A stretch of 64,000 nucleotides of DNA from a virus, in IMG/VR virus record IMGVR_UViG_3300025671_000055, positions 1-64,000 of that record; one strand, written 5' to 3'. This document shows positions 51,878 to 60,663 of this stretch, piece after piece. Made by a program: the position numbers and the translations under genes. Below the pieces are notes generated by a model. That model had not been told where the DNA came from. It did not search any database and saw only the letters and a program-made list of their open reading frames with translations. Numbering within the stretch: position 1 is the first letter of the stretch; each line of letters opens with the position of its first letter.

Positions 51878-54800
51878 TATTTAATAATATTTTGCATTCT
51901 TCTAGGATCTCTATATACATCAGAGTCTACCATAAATGCTAATACTAAAGGTTGTCTTCTTCCTCCTTTAGCAGTGTATGTTAAATTTAAATCTGCACCT
52001 GTTCCAAAAGTTAAATCTAATTTTGCTAAAGCAGTAGGAAGATTTACTTGATTACTTATTGTAAGGGCAGGTAATTCATCAGTAGAGATAATATTATCGT
52101 AATTATTTGCGTCTCTAATTACTTCTGTATATTGAACTAGAATTTCTTTATCAGCTGTTGTTTGGAAAGTAGCTTGATATTCTTTTTGTACTTCTCTTCC
52201 TTGCGCGTCAGTATAAGGAGGGCTTTGTGCTGGCTTAGTTGCTCCTTGACTTATCGAAGACTCTATTCCATTATTTGCTCTATACTGAAGAGTATTAGCA
52301 AATTGATTATATTCTCTAGCTGCTTTAGGATTAGAAGCCATATAGAAAGGAGCGTAGTTAGCTCTTTGTTTTTCTATGAATTCTATTCTATTATCAGGAT
52401 TAGCAATAGCATTAGCGCTTTCTATATAATCTACAAAGTTTTCTGTTACTGTTTCTATAGGCTTATAATCTAATCCTTCTGAACTTAAATATAAAACTTC
52501 AGGATTATTTTTTTGCATTGCTTCTAATTCCTGCTTACTGAATTTTACTCTAACGTCTTCGCCAGCTTCATATGCTTCAAGTCGTTTTTGAGTTGTTTCA
52601 GCTAAAGGTTGGATTCCTTTATCTATATAAGATTGCCAATCTTTTAAATTTTGATTTTGATCGGTTAATGCTGATTTTCTATAGAATGCCATAATAACAT
52701 TACCATTTTGGTCTACTCCTGCAAATCTAGGAGTATCTGTACGATATGCATCTAAAGTATAAGAATGCTTAAGACCTCCTGGGTCCATTGCAATAGATTG
52801 TCTTGTAGAAGGATCCCATATTACTCTAGAATTTCTACTACCTCTTGCTACCATTCCGTCGTCTACTAAAGCTTTAAATTGCCCACTAGAGAATTTATCA
52901 GCGCCTTTGTCTACAATTATTTGAGGAATCTGATAGAATTGCTCGCTTCCTAAAGTTTTAGATTTTCTATACTCTTTATAAATTTTATTCAATAGTAGTT
53001 CACCAGGGGAAAAAACATTGTCGACCATATCAAGTGCACTGTCCATTTCTCCGTCAATAGCATTAAGTCTTTCAAAAATTCTTTGTCTCTCAGCCTTTAC
53101 TTCTTCAGGAATATTCTCATAACCTTCTTCTTGTTGATCCATTCTGCCGCTTACATAAAGTTCTAATTGTTCTTGTTCTGCTTCAGTTAACTCGCTAGTT
53201 TCTTTTCCCATAAACTGTCTAGCAGCCTCGTCCATAAGATCTTTAAATTCGTTATCTAGATTTTTTACTAGTTCATTTTTTTCTTGTTTTCTAGTTCCTA
53301 TTAAAGAATTTAATTCTTTATCTAAGAATTTAGGACTACTTACAGTATTAGCTTCGAAGTCTTCTTTTAATTTAGTTATGTCTTTTATAATATCTTCATC
53401 AGAAAGATTAAGATCTCCTGCTTGGTCTTTTATAATTTGAACTAGCTCTTCTTCTGATTTATCATTTATATATTCTGTTACTAAGAAATCAAGGTCTTTT
53501 AATTGTCCTACTTTAGAATAAGTAGCTTGATATTTTTCTTTTCTAGCGTCTTTAATTTTAGCTTCTAATTCTGCTTCTTGTTCTTCTGTTAAAGTTGGGT
53601 CTAATAATTCAACTTTATAAGCATTAATATCATCTGTTAAAGTAGCTATTCTTTGATCGTACATTTGCTCAAAACCAAGAGTAGTCTTAGACAATGCTTC
53701 GTTTTCTGCATGAACAGTTAATATATAATCACTTGTTTGGGCATAGCTTACTGTTCCATCTCCTGTAGTATATTTAGAAACTCCACCTACAAATGGAGTA
53801 AGCACATCTACATTTTTTTGATACATTGCACCTATACTAGAAGAAGGCTCTATCTCTACTACTTTTTCATAAGTTTCTCCATCAGCTCCTGTAGCGCTTA
53901 TAGTATACTCAACTGGTTCAAGTTGTATATTTTCTTCTGCGTTAAAAGGAGAAGTACCTCCTGCTAAAGGAGTTTCTTTCATAACATTGACAGGATTTAA
54001 CTGTGTAGCAATATCTCCTACTTCATTTGCTTCTTTTATTTTAGTAGATTTCCTACCACTACCAGAGGAGCTAATCGCTCCCTCATTAATAAAGTCTACA
54101 ATGTCAGCGCCTGCTAATGCTATCTTATCAAAGTATCCTAACTTATCTGCTACATAAATACCTGCAGCTTCTTGTTCTATAGCTTCAACATCATTGTTTT
54201 CTAACATAGTTTGGATGTCAGCCATTTTTTCTTCTGCTTCGGCTTGTATTTCTTTAGCTTTAGCTATATCCTCAGATGTAGCATTTGGATTAGCTATTAC
54301 TTTAGTAACTTGATCGTGGAGCTCTTCTAATTCAGGAAGAGATTCGATTAAAACATTTCTAGAAAATTGATAAGGGTCTTTATCTTCAGTTAATCCTTGA
54401 AGAGCTGCTTTCTTAGTTCTATCGTTTAATTCGAAAAACTTCATCTGAGCATCTTCTTGTTTCCAATTTTTAAATCTTTCTCCTGTTGTAATAAAGTTTC
54501 TAATAGACCTAGCAGCATCTTCTTTTGTCCTATATTTAGTTAGTTGCTGTCTTATCTCTCCAGCATCTACAGCACTATTTATCCCCATAATAGCATTTAC
54601 TTGTTGGTCTTCTTCCATAGCTGCTATCTTAAGAACTAAGTCTTCTATTTCTTTTTCTCTGTTTTCTGATTTAGGAGTAAAGTTTCCAGTACTATAATTA
54701 CCTGTAGTAGGATCGTAATTAGTTCCTGAGAATTTATTTCTAACATAATAATCCCAGGTTTCAAAGTCATCTTGAGTTATTTCTCTTTTTTCTAACTTCT

Positions 54801-55158
54801 TCTGCATTAATGCATAATTCTTCTGATAATTATTATAGTTTTGCTTCATTCCTGCAAACTCAGGATTAGTATTAAACCATTCGTTTAAATCTTGAAGCTG
54901 TTGAGTAGCTACTCTATAGTTACCTGATCGAGTTAAATTTTGAGAAAGTTCTTGAGTTTTTGCATCTAAATCTGCCAATAACTTTTTAGCTCTTTCATCG
55001 TCTTGACTCATACGTGATAAAGCGTACTTAGTTTTATCTATTTCAGATTTAGTTACATCAAACTTTTCTTTCATTTTAGACAAAGGCTCCGCAAAGGCTT
55101 CTAATCCAAGAGGCTTATATTCTGTAGTAAATGGAGTAGATAAAGGCGTTAAAGGCAT
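51877..55158 (-). CDS. Large helical virion cargo protein
   Basis: 1,093 residues, mostly helical and strongly acidic (long Glu/Lys/Gln stretches, e.g. EELVQIIKDQAGDLNLSDED), with a beta-rich part near the C-terminus. No catalytic motif is seen. TAATG overlaps join it to both neighbours, so it is co-translated with the cargo set. By synteny with crAss001 it is likely part of the ejected cargo or the capsid core. Confidence 0.7.
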   Translation of the reverse strand: MPLTPLSTPFTTEYKPLGLEAFAEPLSKMKEKFDVTKSEIDKTKYALSRMSQDDERAKKLLADLDAKTQELSQNLTRSGNYRVATQQLQDLNEWFNTNPEFAGMKQNYNNYQKNYALMQKKLEKREITQDDFETWDYYVRNKFSGTNYDPTTGNYSTGNFTPKSENREKEIEDLVLKIAAMEEDQQVNAIMGINSAVDAGEIRQQLTKYRTKEDAARSIRNFITTGERFKNWKQEDAQMKFFELNDRTKKAALQGLTEDKDPYQFSRNVLIESLPELEELHDQVTKVIANPNATSEDIAKAKEIQAEAEEKMADIQTMLENNDVEAIEQEAAGIYVADKLGYFDKIALAGADIVDFINEGAISSSGSGRKSTKIKEANEVGDIATQLNPVNVMKETPLAGGTSPFNAEENIQLEPVEYTISATGADGETYEKVVEIEPSSSIGAMYQKNVDVLTPFVGGVSKYTTGDGTVSYAQTSDYILTVHAENEALSKTTLGFEQMYDQRIATLTDDINAYKVELLDPTLTEEQEAELEAKIKDARKEKYQATYSKVGQLKDLDFLVTEYINDKSEEELVQIIKDQAGDLNLSDEDIIKDITKLKEDFEANTVSSPKFLDKELNSLIGTRKQEKNELVKNLDNEFKDLMDEAARQFMGKETSELTEAEQEQLELYVSGRMDQQEEGYENIPEEVKAERQRIFERLNAIDGEMDSALDMVDNVFSPGELLLNKIYKEYRKSKTLGSEQFYQIPQIIVDKGADKFSSGQFKALVDDGMVARGSRNSRVIWDPSTRQSIAMDPGGLKHSYTLDAYRTDTPRFAGVDQNGNVIMAFYRKSALTDQNQNLKDWQSYIDKGIQPLAETTQKRLEAYEAGEDVRVKFSKQELEAMQKNNPEVLYLSSEGLDYKPIETVTENFVDYIESANAIANPDNRIEFIEKQRANYAPFYMASNPKAAREYNQFANTLQYRANNGIESSISQGATKPAQSPPYTDAQGREVQKEYQATFQTTADKEILVQYTEVIRDANNYDNIISTDELPALTISNQVNLPTALAKLDLTFGTGADLNLTYTAKGGRRQPLVLAFMVDSDVYRDPRRMQNIIK

Positions 55159-58100
55159 TACTTTTTCTTTTTATTTTTATTTCTATTCTTTAACATCTCT
55201 GCAAATTGATCTGCTAAAGTTTTATATTCTACTGAACCAATGCCTTCACCTGCCATTGTAGCATAGTAAGCTGCTAATTCATTTGCTTGATTTGCTTCTA
55301 CCATTTGTTTAGTTTGTTCAGCAGATGCTTGTAAAGATTTTCTTTTAGCTTCATCAAAAGTAAGCATCAATTGTTTCTTTATTCTCTCAAGCTTTTGCTT
55401 TTCTGCTTTATTCAATTTCTCTGCTTCAAATTGTAGTTTAGCATTAATAGTGTCTACTTGCTGAATAGCTTGTGCTTCTAATTGAGCTCCTTTTTGCGCA
55501 GCTACTTGTAAATTACCTGGGTTTCTTCCAAACTTTCTTAAGTCTTTTCTTAAACCTGCAGTAGATCTTCTAATAGCATTAACAGATTCTGTGTAATCTA
55601 ATTTAGGAGCCTTAGTGGCTACAAACTCAGGTTCATATTTAGGATCGTATTTAGAAAATAATCCTGAATATAAGTTAGCTGCAATAGGCAATGCTTTAGC
55701 TGCAGCTTGCATAGGAGTTTCTTTAAATTTAAAATCTCTATTAACATCTTCTTGATCGACATCTACATTTATTTCATTCTCTCCTTGAAAGAAATCTGCA
55801 ATACTTGTAGGTTGCATATTATATGCATAATTAAAAGGTAATGTTGCTTGAGCAGGAGAACCAAATTGATTAGCAGGCATTAATGGTAGAGGCTCTATAT
55901 TCATAGGATCAGTTGGATTAGTTAAACTTCCTCCCATTGGTTTTTGAGCAGCTTCTATTGCTTCATCGCTTGGGTAATCTTTATCTCCTGGTTTAGCAGG
56001 ACGATAATTTTTTCCCATTCTTTCTTTCTTAGCTCGTATATTAGCCCAAAGACCTCCGCCATTTTTAAGATAGTTAGATCCCATACGACCTCCTGTTCCA
56101 AAAGGTAATTCTGGAGCTCCCATATCTATATCTGCCCAATTACCATACCCCATACCTTCACCAACTAGTCCTGTAGTGTCTGTTACAGTATCCGTTATAG
56201 CATCAGGAGCAACTTCAGTAACAGTTGCTGCAGTATCTGCTGCTTCTCCAGGATTTATAAATTGACTTGCCATTCCTGCAGTTTGATTCCATACATTTTG
56301 AAATGTTTGAGCATTTTGTAAAGATTCATCATTTGCTCTAGCTTCCATTGCAGCTTTAACTTTTTTATGATCAGGATGATTTTTGTCAGCAAGAATTGCT
56401 TGTTTTTTTGCCATCTCTGCTTCTTTATCTTTTTTTGTTGCCTGATCTCCTATAGTTTGTATAAATTGTTCTGCACCAGGTACAAAAGTTCCTGCTGCTC
56501 CAGAACCTGCATCAAAAGCAGCGTCTTTTAAAGTATATGCAGTATCAGTAGCTTTTGCTTCTCCTGCTCCTTTTAAAACATTTGCTCCTGCTTCTGCAAC
56601 AGGAGCTACAATTTGTCCTACTACAGGAATATATTTAGCAAAATCTGCAGCAGTATCTAAAATAGTTCCTGCAGTTTGCATACCTGCTCCATATTTATGT
56701 TGAACACCTGGTACGCTCATACGACCTCCGTAAGCATGCATCTTACCTCCACATCCGTAACATAATTTTCCTCCTCCTCTTCTCATTTGATCTTCTCCAA
56801 ATCTACCTACCCATTTACTTTTATCTGGTACTCCAAGAAAAAGATTACTTAAAGCTCTAAGATTATTTCCTTGTGCATCTTGTGTTGCTCTAGGGTGTTT
56901 TACAGCAAAACGCATATTACCACTATTTCTTATTCTATCGTTTTTTGGTCTAAACACATTAAGAGCTCTATTCATATGTGTATATCTACGACCTGCTGTA
57001 TTTGGTTTTTGTCTAAAAGCTTTTATATTTTCTCGTTTGTCTACGAAATCATCTTTTACTTTTCCTACAAAATCTTTAAATTTTCTTGTACGTTCTTTAT
57101 CAGGAAATTCTCCAATTCCTGTTCCGCCACCATAAGCAGGATCTGTGCTAGTACCAACAGCTCCTAAATTACTTATCATATTTTGACGAATATCTTGCAT
57201 TATTCTATCATCTTCAAAACCTGCTTCTTCTGTCCAAGATAAATGAGGACTAAAATTTTGAATAGCGCTGCCTGTATCTCTAGTTTTTATAGTTGAAGTA
57301 AATCCTGTTTCTTGTCCTGGACATGGAGGTAATGGAGGATCTCCACAAGGATTTGGATTTGCATTCATCATACCTGCATTAGCCATGTTCATTCCCATAA
57401 AACCTCCTGGTGCATATGAACGTGACATATAACCTCCGCCTCCAAAAGAACTTTTTCCGTCTCCTAAATATCCACCTAACTTTTCAGCTTCTGGCCATTC
57501 ATCTTTACGAGTTGGACGATAAGGTTGCGGTGAATCCCACCATTTTAGATAGTCTTTAAATAAAGATTTTTCTCCTGCTAATGGTTCTCCTGTTACTAAA
57601 GCAGTTGGATTATCAAATGCTAAATCTATATCATTTAACCTTTCTACATGATCTTTATAAGGTCCTTCATATATTTTTTGTCTTCTAGCTTCTTCTTCAG
57701 TCATAGGATATACTGGTCTTTTATAACCTAAACCAATGCTGTGTCTAGGATAAGGTCCTCCTAAATTACCTCCGTTATCATAATTTTTTACATACTCTTG
57801 TGCAGCTGCATCAGACATATGAGATTTTGCTCTAGATAATAATACTGATTTAGGTATCTTACCTCCGCTTCTCATCATACCTTCTTGTTGGCCCATAGCC
57901 ATATCTTGTTGCTGCTGCATCATAGCCATTTCTTCTGGAGATGGTTGTCCTTGTTCCGCCATCATTTGTTGTTCCATCATAGCTTGCTCATCCATAGGAG
58001 CTTCTTGCATTTGTCCTCCCATTGCTGGATCACCTTGAGATTGTCCTTGTCCCATCATAGCAGGAAGAACAGTAGGGTCTAATGCATCTATTTCTGCTAG

Positions 58101-58544
58101 TCTTTCTTCTATTTCTTTTTGCTTGAAAGCTTCTTGAGCTTCCATAAGATTCATTAAGTCTGCATCGTTAGCAGCTTCTTCTATTTTATCTCCTTCTCTT
58201 CTAGATTTTTTACGTCCAGCTAGTTTAGAAGCGTCTGCAAAAGTTTTACCTACCATCTTTGAATTAAGGTTAAAAGCTTTTGCTAATTCTTTATCTATTT
58301 TAAGAGTATCAGAAAAAATATAATTCTCAGCATTGAATTTAGTTTCTCCCTCTTCTACTAGATTCATTTGCCCTTGTTCATTCATACCTTGAGGAATTCC
58401 GCCTAAACCATTTTCTTCATGGCGGCCTCCTTCGTTAAATTCTGTTAACTGATTCATAGCGCCTCCATTACTCATACGTTTGCCGTATCTCATATTTACA
58501 CTGGAGGGAAATGCAGAATATGAATTAGGAATTCTTTTTTTCAT
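55158..58544 (-). CDS. Virion cargo protein rich in GG motifs
   Basis: 1,128 residues. Residues 37-80 (FNEGGRHEENGLGGIPQGMN, then NLVEEGETKFNAENYIFSDT) form a segment recalled from crAss-like cargo proteins. Short NGG/RGG elements recur at 26, 39, 226, 257, 368, 380, 589, 598, 606, 817 and 828. Residues about 610-700 are a glycine/alanine-rich, membrane-active-looking region. Residues 980-1128 are a long basic coiled coil ending KNKKKK. A Met/Gln-rich stretch lies at 160-225. It is probably packaged and ejected. The GG motifs could be processing or assembly tags. Confidence 0.78.
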   Translation of the reverse strand: MKKRIPNSYSAFPSSVNMRYGKRMSNGGAMNQLTEFNEGGRHEENGLGGIPQGMNEQGQMNLVEEGETKFNAENYIFSDTLKIDKELAKAFNLNSKMVGKTFADASKLAGRKKSRREGDKIEEAANDADLMNLMEAQEAFKQKEIEERLAEIDALDPTVLPAMMGQGQSQGDPAMGGQMQEAPMDEQAMMEQQMMAEQGQPSPEEMAMMQQQQDMAMGQQEGMMRSGGKIPKSVLLSRAKSHMSDAAAQEYVKNYDNGGNLGGPYPRHSIGLGYKRPVYPMTEEEARRQKIYEGPYKDHVERLNDIDLAFDNPTALVTGEPLAGEKSLFKDYLKWWDSPQPYRPTRKDEWPEAEKLGGYLGDGKSSFGGGGYMSRSYAPGGFMGMNMANAGMMNANPNPCGDPPLPPCPGQETGFTSTIKTRDTGSAIQNFSPHLSWTEEAGFEDDRIMQDIRQNMISNLGAVGTSTDPAYGGGTGIGEFPDKERTRKFKDFVGKVKDDFVDKRENIKAFRQKPNTAGRRYTHMNRALNVFRPKNDRIRNSGNMRFAVKHPRATQDAQGNNLRALSNLFLGVPDKSKWVGRFGEDQMRRGGGKLCYGCGGKMHAYGGRMSVPGVQHKYGAGMQTAGTILDTAADFAKYIPVVGQIVAPVAEAGANVLKGAGEAKATDTAYTLKDAAFDAGSGAAGTFVPGAEQFIQTIGDQATKKDKEAEMAKKQAILADKNHPDHKKVKAAMEARANDESLQNAQTFQNVWNQTAGMASQFINPGEAADTAATVTEVAPDAITDTVTDTTGLVGEGMGYGNWADIDMGAPELPFGTGGRMGSNYLKNGGGLWANIRAKKERMGKNYRPAKPGDKDYPSDEAIEAAQKPMGGSLTNPTDPMNIEPLPLMPANQFGSPAQATLPFNYAYNMQPTSIADFFQGENEINVDVDQEDVNRDFKFKETPMQAAAKALPIAANLYSGLFSKYDPKYEPEFVATKAPKLDYTESVNAIRRSTAGLRKDLRKFGRNPGNLQVAAQKGAQLEAQAIQQVDTINAKLQFEAEKLNKAEKQKLERIKKQLMLTFDEAKRKSLQASAEQTKQMVEANQANELAAYYATMAGEGIGSVEYKTLADQFAEMLKNRNKNKKKK

Positions 58545-58560
58545 TTTTCTTAAATTTTTA

Positions 58561-58568
58561 TAAAGTTA
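58561..58568 (-). promoter_or_regulatory. Candidate internal late promoter box (TAACTTTA)
   Basis: TAACTTTA (one base off TAnnTTTG) lies 16 bases before the 1,128-residue gene. Its context AAAAAT-AA-GTAACTTT-ATAAA resembles the one before the polymerase gene at 47480. Confidence 0.4.
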
Positions 58569-58593
58569 CTTATTTTTAAAATAATTTACTATA

Positions 58594-60660
58594 TTATCGG
58601 TTTCTGAATAATTTTCTTTTTGTTTTAGCAGGCTCAGTATTAATTAACTTTGTAGGTCCTACAAAAGATAATTGTCCAGGTTTTTGTAATTCAAGTCTCT
58701 GAGGAAGATTAGCTTTTTTATAAGCTTCATATTGTTTTATTGGTGAGCTATCTTCTTCTAAACTTTTTAATTCTTCTTGTAATTTAGGTAAATTTCTTAA
58801 ATACCTAAAAGCTGTCGATTGTTCAGGATCATATGTCCAAGGTCCTCGTTTTACTCCTTTATACCATTCAGAAGCATACCCTGCTTGAAAGTCATCATAG
58901 TTTTCCTGTTCTTCAGGAGTTATAGCAATTACATTATGATAAGTGCCTCCTGTAGGATAACCCATTCTCATCATGTCTCCTGGTTGTAGTTTAGCATCTT
59001 CTCCTAAATTTTCTATAGGATATAATCCCATACCTGCTAAGACATCAGGATTATCTACTGTACGGCTTCCTGTTATAACTCTCCAAGGATCTCCTGCTTG
59101 TACTCCTCTATAATCTTGAGCAGCAGTTGCTCCTGCTTTACGACCAATTGCACAAGCAACTCCTTGACAAGAGTAAGGTATCATAGGTTCGCCTGTCTCT
59201 GGGTCGTTTAATTTATGGAACCAAGAAGTTTCATCAGCCATAAAAGGTATACCTAAATACTCGTAATCTTCTTCATAAGGAGTTCCTGGCTCGCTTCTTT
59301 CTCTTGCAATCTCTGCCATTTTTTGTTGAACACCTGTTACGTATTCTTCTTCTTGAACGACTTTTTCTTGTTTTGCTCGTAAGAGATCTTGGTAATTAAT
59401 AGCTGATTCTTTTAGTTTTTCTCCTTCTTCTGGAGAAAGACCCATGTAATAATTTTCCATCATTTGCTCAAAAAGACCTGGTATAGGACGTATAGGCCCT
59501 ATGGGTCCTCCGTTACTCTTTTTTAAACTAGGATACTTGCTATAAACTGCTTGTTTTATACCTGAAGGATTAGGAGCATGGTGTGCTAGCTTTAACGCTG
59601 ATCGCCCTCTTTCAATTGTATTAATAGGATAACTACCAGCTGGTGCTCCACCTGACGGTCCTGCAAAAGACTTTACATTAGGATATTTACCTACATTAGA
59701 ACCTCCTGCTCTTTTCTTAGAAGCCCCAAATAGTTGCCCTTGACCGAACATAGACCCTTGTCCAAATGTAGGAGTATTAGAACTAGTCACAGGAGTAGCT
59801 AAATATTTTTCTAACTGTGCTTGTCGTTTTAATGCGGTTGCTTGTTTTTCTGCTTCTGCTTCTGCTTGTTCTTCACTAGGAACAAAAGTTTTAGCATCTG
59901 CTACATTATTTTCAGAAATGTAATTTCTTTTAATTGAAGTTGTATCTATATCTCCAAAAAGATCTTTAGGTTTAACTTGTTTAGAAGCAGCCATTTGTGA
60001 CATAAAGGGATACATATTTCCTGTAGGAGTTTGACTAGCTGTTTCGTATTGTTGTAGTTCTTTTACGTAATCCTCTCCTGCATCATAAGCATCTTGTTCT
60101 TTTATCCAACCATTTATATTTTCCTGATTGCCTCCTCTTTTTAACCTAGGTCTAATAGTAGACTTAACCATTTTACTTAGTTTGCTTACATAATTAGCAT
60201 CTTCTGCATAACCTGCAGCTTTAACTCTTGCAAAATGTTCTTCGGCATTTTTAGCTTTTAATACTCCTGCCTTTGCATATCTAGGATTTACATCAGGTAA
60301 AAAAAATTCTACTTGAGCTTTAATACCTTCAAGAGGAGTTTTAAATTTTCTATAATGATATGTTTTACCTGTAAAAGGATCATTTTCTACAGTTTCTATT
60401 TCTCCTTTCCAAGCTTTACCTGCAGTTAATCCTCCAAAGTTATTTGTTCTTTCTGCTAAAGGAGATGCTCCCCAATTACTTTCTAAAATAATTTGAGTAG
60501 TAATACCTTCTGCATTTAAATCCATTCCTTCAGGAATTCTTCCAGATTGTTTTAATCTTGCAATATGAGCAATTACTTCATTATAAACTAAAGCTAGTCT
60601 ATCATTTTTATCAAGACTACTTAATTTAGGAGGATCCGTTAAATTAGTATACTCAACCAT
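58594..60660 (-). CDS. Two-domain lysin: glucosaminidase plus CHAP-like
   Basis: A 688-residue virion enzyme. The N-terminal domain (about 20-165) is FlgJ-like glucosaminidase: TQIILESNWGASPLAERTNN gives catalytic Glu60, followed by FGGL and later YHYRKFKTP, which cuts glycan strands. The C-terminal domain (about 470-620) has YSCQGVACAIGRKAG with a candidate nucleophile Cys and GGTYHNVIAITP with a candidate His, as in CHAP or NlpC/P60 amidases. A disordered central part carries GG motifs (RGGN, AGGS, NGGP). Because it is encoded among virion proteins, it more likely opens the wall for DNA entry than lyses the cell at the end; both are possible. Confidence 0.85.
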   Translation of the reverse strand: MVEYTNLTDPPKLSSLDKNDRLALVYNEVIAHIARLKQSGRIPEGMDLNAEGITTQIILESNWGASPLAERTNNFGGLTAGKAWKGEIETVENDPFTGKTYHYRKFKTPLEGIKAQVEFFLPDVNPRYAKAGVLKAKNAEEHFARVKAAGYAEDANYVSKLSKMVKSTIRPRLKRGGNQENINGWIKEQDAYDAGEDYVKELQQYETASQTPTGNMYPFMSQMAASKQVKPKDLFGDIDTTSIKRNYISENNVADAKTFVPSEEQAEAEAEKQATALKRQAQLEKYLATPVTSSNTPTFGQGSMFGQGQLFGASKKRAGGSNVGKYPNVKSFAGPSGGAPAGSYPINTIERGRSALKLAHHAPNPSGIKQAVYSKYPSLKKSNGGPIGPIRPIPGLFEQMMENYYMGLSPEEGEKLKESAINYQDLLRAKQEKVVQEEEYVTGVQQKMAEIARERSEPGTPYEEDYEYLGIPFMADETSWFHKLNDPETGEPMIPYSCQGVACAIGRKAGATAAQDYRGVQAGDPWRVITGSRTVDNPDVLAGMGLYPIENLGEDAKLQPGDMMRMGYPTGGTYHNVIAITPEEQENYDDFQAGYASEWYKGVKRGPWTYDPEQSTAFRYLRNLPKLQEELKSLEEDSSPIKQYEAYKKANLPQRLELQKPGQLSFVGPTKLINTEPAKTKRKLFRNR

Positions 60661-60663
60661 ATC

